From CAYQTL01 sp964420405 (GTDB taxonomy: Bacteria; Acidobacteriota; Thermoanaerobaculia; Thermoanaerobaculales; Sulfomarinibacteraceae), in the NCBI GenBank assembly GCA_964420405.1, contig CAYQTL010000003.1, forward strand, positions 62,001 through 126,000: a stretch of 64,000 nucleotides of DNA, given 5' to 3'. The notes beneath the pieces were generated by a model. That model was not told the origin of the DNA. It did no database searches and saw only the letters and a program-made list of their open reading frames with translations. Shown piece by piece: positions 17,277 through 25,933 of the stretch. The position numbers were made by a program, and so were the translations under genes. The first letter of the stretch is position 1; each line of letters opens with the position of its first letter.

Positions 17277-17495
17277 GGCCCACCTCCCGTCTCGGGCCGG
17301 TCGAGCCGCGGGGACCGGTCCGACGTCGCCCCGCGGGATCGCGCGCCCGGGTCCGTCAGGCCCGGGCGGCGCCGTCGTCCGGCGCGGGGCGTTGCACCGA
17401 CACGCCCGATGGAGCGGGTCACGGCGTGTCGCGGACCCGAACGAACGCTTCCGGCCGGCTGTCATCTCCAATGTGTGGCCCGGCAGGGGGGTTCG

Positions 17496-19289
17496 TCAAC
17501 CGCCTGCGCCGTCGTAGGCGGCCGAGATCCCCTCCACGACGCTGCGGGCGAAGCGCTCCCTCCAGGCGGCCTCGAGCAGCAGAGCGCGGTCGGCGTCGTT
17601 GGCCATGTTGCAGGCCTCCACCAGCACCGCGTGCTGGGCGGCCGTGTAGCGCAGCACGGCGGGCACGAAGCTCCGCCGGCCCCGCAGAATCCGGTCGCGC
17701 ACCGGCTGGTAGGGATGGGTCTCGACGTCGTTGGCCTCGAAACGGTCGACCAGCCGCTCGGCGAGGTGGCGGGAGGACGCCTCGACCCGAGCCTTGAACG
17801 ACGGACCGAGCCGCACGGTGGGATGGTTGCGGTACTCCTGGTAACGGCCGATCTGCGGATGGCGGACGGTGAACGTCGGCGGACGCATGTAGCGGGACGG
17901 AACGTACACCATCGCCCCACGTACGCTCGGATGCAGCGAGTCGGCGTGGATCGAGACGAACACCGTCTTCGACCGGGGCACGTCCTCTCCGAGCCGGTTG
18001 AGGATGATGTCGTTGGTCAGGTACCAGCGCAGGTGCACGCCGATGACGCTGTCCCGGAGATCGTAGGTCGGCCGCGTCAGGAGGTACTGGTCGCGACGGT
18101 TCTCGAGCCGGTCGCGGTCCGGGATCCGGTCGCCGAGGGTACGGTCGAGGCGGGTCATCCAGACCGTCGCCCGGGTGTGGCGCTCCAGGATCCGCTTCAC
18201 GCGGCAGGTGAGGTCGTAGACGTAGGTGGCCTCCCACACCCCCGCCACCACCGATCCCGGGTCCGCTCCGCCGTGCCCTGCGTCGAGGACGACGTGGACG
18301 CCGCCGAGGTCGGCGGCCCGCACGACCTCCAGGAAGCGGTCGAGCTCGCGCCGCTCCGCCTCCCACGCCACCCGGCGCGGATCGTCCGCCGGCAGGTGCT
18401 CCGGCAGCAGGAGCTCGACGGGGATCTTGACCGGAAAGCCGATCGGAATCGACGTCACGTCGTGGATTCCGGACCGCCGGGCGATGGCCGCCGCGGTGGC
18501 GTTGACCTGGTCGGCCTCGAGCTGACCGGTGAACCGCACGACCACAGCCGAGTACAGGGCCTCGCCGGCCCGCAGCCGGTAGACGGCGAACCGGCCGTCG
18601 TCGTCCCGGCCGAAGCTCAGCGGCCCGGCAGACCCCGCCGGCGACTCCTCCGCGGGTGTCGGCGGCGGCGCGGGTGCCGCGACGGGCGTCGGCGTCGCCG
18701 GCGGGCGGACCTCGCGGAACACCGGCATCAGCAGCGCCTCTGGGACGACCACCGGCCGCCCGCGCTGCGGCGCCCCGTCCGGGTGCCCGGGGTTGGCCCG
18801 CCGCAGCTCCTCCGCCGCGCCGGCCCGTCCGGCGAAGAGCCCTGCCAGCCATCCCCAGCTCTCCTCGCCGTCGCCGAAGGGGTCGAGCGGCCAGTGCCGC
18901 CACCCTTCCGGCACCCGCTCGTCCATCGGAAACAGCCGTCGTACCACACCGAGGCGCACGGTCGGCGCGAGGGCCGTCAGCGGAACCCGCACCTCGCGGT
19001 CCCGCATCGGATCCACGAGACGCGGGTTGGCGGCACGCAGGCCGGGCGCACCGTCGGCCCCCCCCGTCCAGGTCCGGGCCAGCGAGATCCAGCCCTCTCC
19101 CCCGGCGGGCCGGACGAGCAGCATCGGAGGCTCGCCGCGGCGCCATCGCAGCAGGCCGTATCCCTCGACCTCCGTCTCCAGCAGGGAAGGCCCCTCGACG
19201 GTCGCCGCCGCAGGGAGCACGACCGCGAGGACGAGCAGGGCCCAGATGACGACGCCGTCACCGCGGCGCGGCGTGCGCCCGCTCGTCAC
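17496..19289 (-). CDS. Exported N-acetylmuramoyl-L-alanine amidase with LysM-like modules
   Basis: A 597-residue peptidoglycan hydrolase. A hydrophobic segment (IWALLVLAVVLPAAATVEG) acts as export signal. The region up to ~290 has two divergent LysM-like stretches (ANPGHPDGAPQRGRPVVVP and a later one ending IPIGFPVKIPVELL). The amidase_3 domain follows: zinc ligands in VVLDAGHGGADPG and VFVSIHADS, and acidic residues in VWEATYVYD and VLVEACNMAND. It would cut the bond between muramic acid and the stem peptide in the cell wall. An insertion of ~90 residues separates the zinc motifs. I chose the GTG at 19289 because it precedes the signal; no ATG is available, so the start is uncertain. Confidence 0.85.
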   Translation of the reverse strand: MTSGRTPRRGDGVVIWALLVLAVVLPAAATVEGPSLLETEVEGYGLLRWRRGEPPMLLVRPAGGEGWISLARTWTGGADGAPGLRAANPRLVDPMRDREVRVPLTALAPTVRLGVVRRLFPMDERVPEGWRHWPLDPFGDGEESWGWLAGLFAGRAGAAEELRRANPGHPDGAPQRGRPVVVPEALLMPVFREVRPPATPTPVAAPAPPPTPAEESPAGSAGPLSFGRDDDGRFAVYRLRAGEALYSAVVVRFTGQLEADQVNATAAAIARRSGIHDVTSIPIGFPVKIPVELLLPEHLPADDPRRVAWEAERRELDRFLEVVRAADLGGVHVVLDAGHGGADPGSVVAGVWEATYVYDLTCRVKRILERHTRATVWMTRLDRTLGDRIPDRDRLENRRDQYLLTRPTYDLRDSVIGVHLRWYLTNDIILNRLGEDVPRSKTVFVSIHADSLHPSVRGAMVYVPSRYMRPPTFTVRHPQIGRYQEYRNHPTVRLGPSFKARVEASSRHLAERLVDRFEANDVETHPYQPVRDRILRGRRSFVPAVLRYTAAQHAVLVEACNMANDADRALLLEAAWRERFARSVVEGISAAYDGAGG

Positions 19290-19314
19290 GCCGGCGTCGC
19301 CGGCCGTCGGGTCC

Positions 19315-19322
19315 CGTATACT
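19315..19322. promoter_or_regulatory. Shared divergent -10 element
   Basis: On the + strand TATACT (19317-19322) precedes the histidine kinase ATG by 25 nt. On the - strand TATACG (19320-19315) precedes the amidase GTG by 25 nt. The two overlap, so the two genes may compete for one promoter site. Confidence 0.4.
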
Positions 19323-19347
19323 CGTCGCCACATCGACGGGCGCACCG

Positions 19348-21021
19348 ATGGTACCACGCCACACCCACCGGGCCGGAGGGCTTCCCGGGCGCCTCCTCGA
19401 GCAGCTCGACGAGCTGCTGCGGGCGGCGGCCGAGGACGAGTCAGGGCGACAGCAGTACCTGCTCCGAGCCTCGCGGCTGCTCGCCGAGCAGCTCGACGCC
19501 GACCGCGTCACGCTGCTGGTGCCCGCCGGAGCGGACACCTACCGGGTGGTGGCCGGGACGGAGGCCGAGTCGGTGGGCGACGTGCTCACCGCTGTCGACC
19601 GGTACCCCGAGCTCGAGCGCGTCCGCAGCACCGGCCTGCCGGTGCTGGTGGGTGACGTCGCCACCAGCGAGCTGTTGGCCCCGGTCCTGGCCGAGCGGCG
19701 CCGGGACGACGAGGCGAGCCTGATGGCCGCCCCGGTCCGGCTGCCCGCCGTCGCGGCCGTGCTGCGCGCGGCGTCGGGTCGCCGGTCGTTCGGGCGCGAC
19801 GACCTGCGCCGGCTGATCGAGGTCGCCGCCCATCTCGAGCAGACCCTCGAGAGCGTAACCGCGCTCGAGTCCCGGCCGGGTGGGTGGGCGGTGGTCGCGA
19901 GGATGCTGGCCGACGCCGTCCTCGAGGTGGCGGTCGACGGCCGCATCACCGCCGTCCATCGCGGGCCGTCCAACCGTCTCCCCTGGCCGGCGGACATCGC
20001 GGGCTCGCTGGTCGGGCGGGCGCTGCACCATGCCGACGGCACCGGACGGCCGGTGCCGACGACCGACATCGTCACCGCGCCCGACCAGGCCGTGCTGACG
20101 CTCGCCGCCGTCCTGCCCGGGCGGGAACCGGTCCCGGTCCGGGCCATCGTCTCCCGCACCAGCGGCCTGCCGCCGCGGGTGCTGGTGGCGCTGACGACGG
20201 TGCCGGCGGCAGTGTCGGCGGTGCGCGACGCGCCCTCGGCCGAGGAGCGGGAGGCGGGCCTGCGCGCCCGCCTCGGGGAGACGCTCGCGGAGCTGGAGCG
20301 GCTCGAGCACCGCCTGTCGCAGGTGGAGACATCCCGCCACCGGTTCGTGTCGGCCTCGGCCCACGAGCTGAAGACGCCGATCACCGTCATCCAGAGCTAC
20401 CTCGAGATCGTGCTCGACGACCTCGGTGAGGGCCTCGGCGAGGAGCAGCGCTCGTTCCTGACGATCGCTCACGAGAACGTGCTCCGCCTGCGCCGCCTGG
20501 TGACGGACCTGGTGGACCTGGCCGCGATGGACTCGGGCAGGATCCAGCTCCAGATCGGGCGGGTCGAGGTCGGGCCGCTGCTGGAGAGGATCGCGGCCGA
20601 GCTGTCGCCCCTTTCCCGGCGTGCCGACATCGACCTCGCCGTCGAGATCGAGCCGCCGCCGCCGGTGGTGCGGGGATCGGAGGAGCGGATCGAGCAGATC
20701 CTCCGCGGCCTGCTCGACAACGCGCTCAAGTTCACGCCTCCCGGCGGCCTGGTGACGTTGCGCGGGCGCACCCGGGAGGACTCGGTGCTGCTCGAGGTGG
20801 CCGACACCGGGCAGGGCATCGCCGCGGAACGGCTCGACACCCTGTTCGACGAGTTCGTCCAGGCGGGGCCGTCGCTCGACCCCCGCCGCCGCGGCGCCGG
20901 GCTCGGCCTGTCGATCGCCAGGCGGGTGGCGCTCGCCCTGGGCGGCAAGATCACCGTCGCGAGCCGCGAGGGCGAGGGCTCGACCTTCACGGTGTGGCTC
21001 CCCCGCTGGCCGGGAGAGTAG
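19348..21021 (+). CDS. GAF-domain sensor histidine kinase
   Basis: A 557-residue soluble kinase. Residues ~30-175 form a GAF-like sensor (LLAEQLDADRVTLLVPAG, then GLPVLVGDVATSELL). A second, PAS-like stretch may lie at ~185-290. A short coiled coil leads to the H-box with the phospho-His in ASAHELKTPITVIQSY, then HATPase_c with N-box LLDNALKFTPPG, G1 DTGQGI and G2 GLGLSIARRVALALGG. No response regulator gene is adjacent, so it is an orphan kinase. It is divergent from the wall amidase with overlapping -10 elements. No strong ribosome site precedes the ATG at 19348. Confidence 0.88.
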   Translation: MVPRHTHRAGGLPGRLLEQLDELLRAAAEDESGRQQYLLRASRLLAEQLDADRVTLLVPAGADTYRVVAGTEAESVGDVLTAVDRYPELERVRSTGLPVLVGDVATSELLAPVLAERRRDDEASLMAAPVRLPAVAAVLRAASGRRSFGRDDLRRLIEVAAHLEQTLESVTALESRPGGWAVVARMLADAVLEVAVDGRITAVHRGPSNRLPWPADIAGSLVGRALHHADGTGRPVPTTDIVTAPDQAVLTLAAVLPGREPVPVRAIVSRTSGLPPRVLVALTTVPAAVSAVRDAPSAEEREAGLRARLGETLAELERLEHRLSQVETSRHRFVSASAHELKTPITVIQSYLEIVLDDLGEGLGEEQRSFLTIAHENVLRLRRLVTDLVDLAAMDSGRIQLQIGRVEVGPLLERIAAELSPLSRRADIDLAVEIEPPPPVVRGSEERIEQILRGLLDNALKFTPPGGLVTLRGRTREDSVLLEVADTGQGIAAERLDTLFDEFVQAGPSLDPRRRGAGLGLSIARRVALALGGKITVASREGEGSTFTVWLPRWPGE

Positions 21022-21044
21022 CACCTTCGCGCCCGTACCCCCCG

Positions 21045-21206
21045 CTTCCCGATCCCGACGGTGCCGCCGGCGATAGCCCCCACGAGCGGCGCCACCCACA
21101 CGATCGACGACAGCGACCGGGGGCGGGTGCGGCGACGAGCCGCGGTCCCGGCGTGCGCTGCTCTCCGGCGGGACAGAGCACGCATCGGGATCGGGATCGG
21201 GATCGG
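21045..21206. repeat. Inverted pair of GATCCC/GGGATC arrays
   Basis: Left arm TTCCCGATCCCGACGG (21046-21061) and right arm of three GGGATC units (21187-21206) enclose ~125 bp between two convergent genes. Confidence 0.7.
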
Positions 21207-21229
21207 AGGAGGCCTCGGTGCGGCCTCCT
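21207..21229. terminator. Hairpin at the AI-2E family gene stop
   Basis: AGGAGGCC/GGCCTCCT stem of 8 bp with a 7-nt loop, overlapping the stop codon of the minus-strand permease gene. No T-tract. Confidence 0.35.
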
Positions 21230-22355
21230 AGACGAGCTCCCGGACGTACTTCTCGCGCGCCAGGCGCCAGAAGACCACCAGGAAGGCGGTCAGGGGGATC
21301 GCCAGGATCATGCCGAGGATGCCGGACAACGCCGTTCCCCAGAAGAAGATGGCGACGATGATCACCATCGGGTGCAGCCCCGTCCGGTCGCCCATGATCT
21401 TGGGCGTCAGCAGGTAGCCCTCGATCATCTGCACCGCCGCGAACACCGCCAGCACCAGGGCGACCCGGAGCCAGCCGCCGCCGTCCTGGAGGAACGCCAG
21501 CGGCAGCGCCGTGCCGAGCCCGACGATGTTGCCGAGGTACGGGATGATGTTCAGGAAGCCCAGCACCAGGCCGATCACGAACCCGTACCGGAGCCCGACC
21601 ACGCTGAACCCGATCGCGAACAGCAGCCCCTGCAGGAAGGCGATGATCAGCTGGCCGCGGAAGAACGCCACGATGATGGCGACGAACTCGCGCACCAGGT
21701 AGACGACGTCCTCGCGGGTGCTCTGCTTGAGAAACGGCAGGTAGTTCTCGAGCCTCTGGAAACGCGGCTCGACCAGCAGGAAGAACGCGAAGTAGACCGG
21801 AGTCACCGCCCACGCCAGCAGCGTCGCCACCGCCGACAGCACGTCCCTGCCCGCCGACAGGGCACGGGTCCCGAACTGCTGCAGCCCCTGCACCAGATTC
21901 CCCTGGCCGCCCTCCACCGCCCCCGTCAGGCTCTGCAGGATCGGGTGGCTGCGGATGAACTCGGCGACCTGCGGCGCGTGCTGCCGGACCGCCTCCACCG
22001 CCGACCGCCAGTAGCCGGGGATGCGCTCCACGAGGTCGCCCACCTGCTCGACGATGATCGCGCCGAAGAACCAGCCGAACGCCGCCAGCGGGATCAGCAC
22101 CGACAGGAACACCGCCACGATCGCCGCGACCCGGGGCAGCCGGGCGCGTTCGTGGAGCCAGTCGAAGTAGGGCTTGAAGACCAGCGCGGCCACCGCGGCG
22201 ACGGCGAGCGGCAGGAACACGTTGGAGAACCGCCCCACGAACAGGCCCAGCAACCAGAACAGCCCGCCGATGGCGAGCAGGATCACGAGAGCGGCGAGGA
22301 TCGTCACCGCGGCGGCCACCGTCGCCCGCTGCCGTTCGCTGAGGTCGAGCTGCAT
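21228..22355 (-). CDS. AI-2E family (PF01594) transporter
   Basis: A 375-residue membrane protein with about eight hydrophobic helices and a central amphipathic region (residues ~95-165). Family hallmarks are seen: an early LAVAAVAALVFKPYFDWL, the conserved GFLNIIPYLGNIVG loop, and LTPKIMGDRTGLHPMVIIVA near the end. Members of this family export small molecules or exchange ions (TqsA-type, Na+/H+ antiporters), so the AI-2 name should not be read as proof of quorum-signal export. The ATG at 22355 has a TATCAT -10 box 6 nt upstream and no ribosome site, so the message is probably leaderless. Confidence 0.9.
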   Translation of the reverse strand: MQLDLSERQRATVAAAVTILAALVILLAIGGLFWLLGLFVGRFSNVFLPLAVAAVAALVFKPYFDWLHERARLPRVAAIVAVFLSVLIPLAAFGWFFGAIIVEQVGDLVERIPGYWRSAVEAVRQHAPQVAEFIRSHPILQSLTGAVEGGQGNLVQGLQQFGTRALSAGRDVLSAVATLLAWAVTPVYFAFFLLVEPRFQRLENYLPFLKQSTREDVVYLVREFVAIIVAFFRGQLIIAFLQGLLFAIGFSVVGLRYGFVIGLVLGFLNIIPYLGNIVGLGTALPLAFLQDGGGWLRVALVLAVFAAVQMIEGYLLTPKIMGDRTGLHPMVIIVAIFFWGTALSGILGMILAIPLTAFLVVFWRLAREKYVRELV

Positions 22356-22367
22356 GGTCGAATGATA
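22353..22367 (-). promoter_or_regulatory. Leaderless promoter of the AI-2E family gene
   Basis: TATCAT (22367-22362) ends 6 nt before the ATG at 22355 on the minus strand. No clear -35 box. Confidence 0.6.
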
Positions 22368-22425
22368 CCGCGGCGCCGTTCCGTCCGAGCGTCACGGCGG
22401 CATCCCGTCGCCCGCAGTCGCCGGC

Positions 22426-22519
22426 GATCAACCGCAGAGGGCGCGGAGATCGCGGAGACGGGTCCCGCAGCTCGACCGGAAACCCCGTCCCTGCACACTC
22501 CGCGCTCCCTGCGGTGATC
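22426..22519. repeat. 94-bp inverted-repeat element
   Basis: The ends are near-perfect inverted repeats: left ACCGCAGAGGGCGCGGAG (22431-22448), right CTCCGCGCTCCCTGCGGT (22498-22515), flanked by GATC on both sides. It resembles the dispersed CGCAGAGGGCGCAGAG type repeat that I know from other bacteria. A second internal CGCGGAGA copy is at 22451-22458. Confidence 0.7.
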
Positions 22520-22537
22520 CCGGAGCAGCGGGCGGAC

Positions 22538-23410
22538 TCACCGCCCGGGCGACGACGCCTCGGTCCTTGCGTCCGACGGGTCCGTCTCCGACGGGGCCAC
22601 GGACGCGGCCTGGCGGATGGTGCCCTCCGGAGGCCACGACCCGCCCGGCCGCGGCGGCCCGGCCTCCGCGAGCTCGTCACGCAGCTCCCGAAGGAACCCA
22701 CGGACCACGGCCGCCTGCGTCTCGCCCATCCGCACCAGATGCTGCTGGGCGAGCGACAGCCCCTCGAGACCGTCGTCGGCGAACGCCCACCGCCGCACAC
22801 GGCTCTCCATCTCCACGTCACCATCCACCACCGGTGTCGCGAGGAGATGGTCGGCGGCCACGATCGCCCGGCCCACGAGCCCCGGGTCGGCCGCCTCGTC
22901 CGTCCGGAGCATCGCGGCCACGTCCGCGGCGGAGGTGCCGCGGACCGCCTCGGCGAGCGGCGTGTACCGCCGGAAGGTGCCGGCTGCGAGCACCAGCCGA
23001 CCGTCGTCGGCACGGCGCACGAGCACCTCGTGGTCGGCCTCGACGAGCTCGGCGAGCTGCCGGGGCAGCCGCCCGGCAGCGAGGGCGCCGACCGTCGCCA
23101 CGACGAGCTCGACCCGGTCGTCGGCGGGAGGAACCGCCGCCGTCTCGGCGACCCACGCCGGCCCGGGACCGGTGGCCGCCACGACCTCCTCCGACGGCAG
23201 CCGGCGGCCGGCCTCCGGGCGGTGGACGAGGTCCCGGGTGACCGCAGGGGAGCGGGGCGCGGCCGCCGCCGGCGGCGCCGGCCGGACGACCTCCCCGGCC
23301 ACCCCGCGCCGCCCGAGTCCGATGTCCATCGTGGACACGGCCCAGCCGGCGGCCGCGAGCGCCAGCAGCCCGGTTCCGATCATCGCGAACAGCCTGTCAT
23401 CCTCGTGCAT
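22538..23410 (-). CDS. DUF3014 domain protein, membrane anchored
   Basis: A 290-residue protein with one N-terminal membrane helix (~8-27) followed by a Pro/Ala-rich linker and a DUF3014-type domain (~85-265). Recognisable segments are AAGRLPRQLAELV, IVAADHLLATPVVDG and LSLAQQHLVRMGETQAA. The family has no known function; members are usually single-pass inner-membrane proteins facing the periplasm. It has the best ribosome site in the window, AAAGGAGG, 6 nt before the ATG, in contrast to the leaderless genes around it. It is divergent from the RNB nuclease gene. Confidence 0.8.
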   Translation of the reverse strand: MHEDDRLFAMIGTGLLALAAAGWAVSTMDIGLGRRGVAGEVVRPAPPAAAAPRSPAVTRDLVHRPEAGRRLPSEEVVAATGPGPAWVAETAAVPPADDRVELVVATVGALAAGRLPRQLAELVEADHEVLVRRADDGRLVLAAGTFRRYTPLAEAVRGTSAADVAAMLRTDEAADPGLVGRAIVAADHLLATPVVDGDVEMESRVRRWAFADDGLEGLSLAQQHLVRMGETQAAVVRGFLRELRDELAEAGPPRPGGSWPPEGTIRQAASVAPSETDPSDARTEASSPGR

Positions 23411-23503
23411 GCTCGCCTCCTTTCACCACCGATCGTCGGCGCCGGGTGTGGCGATCCGGCGCCGGAGGTGCGCCGGAGCCGTGACGATCCGGAGGCGGTT
23501 ACG

Positions 23504-25273
23504 ATGGCAGTCGTGGCGACAGGACGACGGCGGGTGTGCGAGCTGCTCCGGGCGGGCGAACGCTGGTGGGCGTCGCCTCTGGGCGAGCCGACGGAACGCG
23601 AGCCGGCACCGGTCGACGTCGGCGCCGGGAGGGTGCGCGACGGCGACCTGGCGCTGTGCGCGGCCGACGGCGCCCGGCACCGCTGGCGCGTTGTCGGCGC
23701 ACCGCTCGCCCGGGCCGGCGGGCTGCGCGCCGAGCTGTACCGGATCGCGATCGACGCCGGCGCGGACCCGACCTACCCTCCGGCGGTCGTCGCCGAGGCG
23801 GCCGCGGCCCCGCACCGGATGGCGCTCGACGACCCCACGTTGGCGGATCTGCGACAGCTCCCGTTCGTCACCGTCGACGCCTCCGACGCCCGCGACCTCG
23901 ACCAGGCTCTCCACCTCGCGCGCGAGCCCGACGGCTTCGTCCTGCGCTACGCCGTCGCCGACGCCAGCCACTTCGTCCGTCCCGGCTCGGCGTTGCTCGA
24001 GGAGGCGCTGACCCGGGGCGCCTCCTACTACCTGCCCGGGCTGTCGGTGCCGATGCTGCCCCGCACCCTCTCCGAGGGCGTCATCTCGCTCAACCCGGGG
24101 GTCGACCGGCGGGCGGTGGTGCTCGAGCTCCGGCTCGGCGAGGACGGCTCCTGCCGCTCGGCCCGCCTGGCGAGAGCGCGCATCCGCAGCGTCCGCAAGC
24201 TGTCGTACCGGCAGGTGCAGCGCCTCTGGGACGACCCCGGGGGCAGCCCGCTGGGCGCCGCGCCGTTCGCCGACTCCCTCCTCCTGCTGCGTGCCGTCGG
24301 CGAGCTGCGGCTCGCCGAGGCCCGCCGCCGCCACGTGGTGTCGTACCACCGCCGCGAAACCGAGATCCGGCTGGACGGCGACCGCGGCGGCTTCGTGGTG
24401 CTGGTCCGCGACCGGCTCCCGGTGGAGCGGTGCAACGAGCAGGTCTCCCTGCTGTGCAACGTCGAGTGCGCGCGCATGCTGCTGGCCAGCAGCCGACACA
24501 GCCACGTGCAGCCGGTGTTCCGGGTCCACCCCGCGCCGCCGCCCGCGGCGCTCGATCGGCTCGAGGCGATGATCGAGACGGTGGCGGCGGACCGCGCCCT
24601 GGACTGGCGGTGGCGGCGCGACCGCGGCGAGCCGCTCGCCGACTGGCTCGAGCGACTGCCCCGCGGCGGCCGCGACCGGGGCGTCGCCCTCGCCCTCGAG
24701 CGGCAGGCGTTGCTCGCCAACCGCCGCTCGACCTTCGAGACGACGCCCGCTCCGCACCACGGGGTCGGCGCCCCGGTCTACGCCCGCTTCACCGCTCCGA
24801 TGCGGGAGGTTGTCGGGGTGTTCACCCACAAGGAGGCGCTGGAGGCGCTGGCCGGCGCCGACGCGGCGGCGCCGGACGTGGCCGATGTCGAGCTACGGGA
24901 GCGGGTGGTCGTCGCCGCGAACCGCGCCCGCGAGCGGCAGCGTTCGCTGACCAAGCGGGCCAACCGCGCCATCCTCGACCGGGTCTTCGGCGCCGACCTT
25001 GCGGCGGCGGACGGGCCCCCGGCGCGCCGCGGCACGGTCCTGGGAGTGACGGCCCGGCGGCTCTACGTCGGCCTCGACGAGCCACCGGTGGAGGTCAAGG
25101 TCGAGCTGGGACGGGACGGCGGCGGCTGGACGGTGGACGAGAACGAGGTCCACGCCACGCCCCCGCCGGGCTCCGGTCTGGATCCGATCCGCCTCGGCGA
25201 CCGCGTCGAGGTGGCCGTCGTCGGGCTCGACCGGGACCGGGACCGCTGGCGGTTCTCGGTGCGCCGGCCGTGA
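23504..25273 (+). CDS. RNB-family 3'-5' exoribonuclease
   Basis: A 589-residue RNase II/R type protein. The RNB domain runs from ~120 to ~440, with the aspartates of the active site in VTVDASDARDLDQA and the following LRYAVADASHFV; the conserved YYLPGLSVPMLPRTLSEG and SLNPGVDRRAVVLE are intact. An S1-like end (residues ~505-585, GTVLGVTARRLYVGL) follows. The N-terminal cold-shock region is short and divergent. It would degrade RNA from the 3' end. Start is uncertain: the ATG at 23504 has GGAGG 8 nt upstream, but a TACGAT (23500-23505) overlaps it and would fit a leaderless GTG at 23513, three codons on. Confidence 0.88.
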   Translation: MAVVATGRRRVCELLRAGERWWASPLGEPTEREPAPVDVGAGRVRDGDLALCAADGARHRWRVVGAPLARAGGLRAELYRIAIDAGADPTYPPAVVAEAAAAPHRMALDDPTLADLRQLPFVTVDASDARDLDQALHLAREPDGFVLRYAVADASHFVRPGSALLEEALTRGASYYLPGLSVPMLPRTLSEGVISLNPGVDRRAVVLELRLGEDGSCRSARLARARIRSVRKLSYRQVQRLWDDPGGSPLGAAPFADSLLLLRAVGELRLAEARRRHVVSYHRRETEIRLDGDRGGFVVLVRDRLPVERCNEQVSLLCNVECARMLLASSRHSHVQPVFRVHPAPPPAALDRLEAMIETVAADRALDWRWRRDRGEPLADWLERLPRGGRDRGVALALERQALLANRRSTFETTPAPHHGVGAPVYARFTAPMREVVGVFTHKEALEALAGADAAAPDVADVELRERVVVAANRARERQRSLTKRANRAILDRVFGADLAAADGPPARRGTVLGVTARRLYVGLDEPPVEVKVELGRDGGGWTVDENEVHATPPPGSGLDPIRLGDRVEVAVVGLDRDRDRWRFSVRRP

Positions 25274-25345
25274 GCGGCGGCGGGAGGCGGCGGGGGCGCC
25301 ACCCACGAGCCGCCCGCGGCTGACGCGGCCGCCCCCTCCGGGACG

Positions 25346-25804
25346 TCACTCGATGACCGGTATCCGCAGCTTCTGGCCGACCCTGATCAGGTCGGGATCG
25401 TCGAGGATGTCGCGGTTGGCCTCGAAGATTCGCATGTACATGTTGGCGTTGCCGTAGTACCTCTTCGCCAGCGCGCCGAGCGTGTCGCCGCCCACGACCT
25501 CGTGGTAGCGCTCCTCCTCCTCGACGACCTCGGGCGGCACCGGCTCGGGCTCGCGGGCGGCCGCCGGCGGCGGCTGCACCAGGTCGACCCGGTTGATGAT
25601 GTTGTCGGCCTCGATGCGGCGGTCGAGCTCGGCCATGACCCGCCGCTTGGCCTCCATGTCCACGGCGGTGCCGTGCAGCGTCACCGTCTTGCCCTCGACC
25701 TGCGCCCGCAGGTTCTCCACCCCGATCGGCATCGCCTCGACCTCGGCGACCGCCTCCTGGACCTTCTTCTCGAACGAGCCTCCGAACATGTCGAACAGAC
25801 CCAT
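25346..25804 (-). CDS. BON-LysM protein, Kbp (YgaU)-like
   Basis: A 152-residue protein with a BON domain (~25-75, GVENLRAQVEGKTVTLHGTA) and a C-terminal LysM domain (~98-150, YHEVVGGDTLGALAKRYYG ... IRVGQKLRIPVIE). This layout and length match Kbp/YgaU, which binds K+ in E. coli. The acidic Pro-rich linker (~76-96) is longer than usual. The ATG has AAGGAGG 6 nt upstream. It is divergent from the HerA-like ATPase gene, about 125 bp apart. The name Kbp is by homology; K+ binding here is not shown. Confidence 0.88.
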   Translation of the reverse strand: MGLFDMFGGSFEKKVQEAVAEVEAMPIGVENLRAQVEGKTVTLHGTAVDMEAKRRVMAELDRRIEADNIINRVDLVQPPPAAAREPEPVPPEVVEEEERYHEVVGGDTLGALAKRYYGNANMYMRIFEANRDILDDPDLIRVGQKLRIPVIE

Positions 25805-25899
25805 CTCGTCCTCCTTCCAGGCGTTCCTGTCGGACCCTGCAACGACGGTGTGGTCCGCTGCATTCTACCCGCGAAGCCCGGCGGCGCGGGAGGCGCGGC

Positions 25900-25933
25900 T
25901 ATACTCGCCCAGCCGCGGACGGAGGACGGGATG
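25900..25933 (+). promoter_or_regulatory. Promoter of the HerA-like gene
   Basis: TATACT (25900-25905) lies 25 nt before the ATG at 25931, and a GGAGG ribosome site (25921-25925) sits in the leader. This is a normal leadered case, useful as a contrast to the leaderless ones. Confidence 0.5.
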
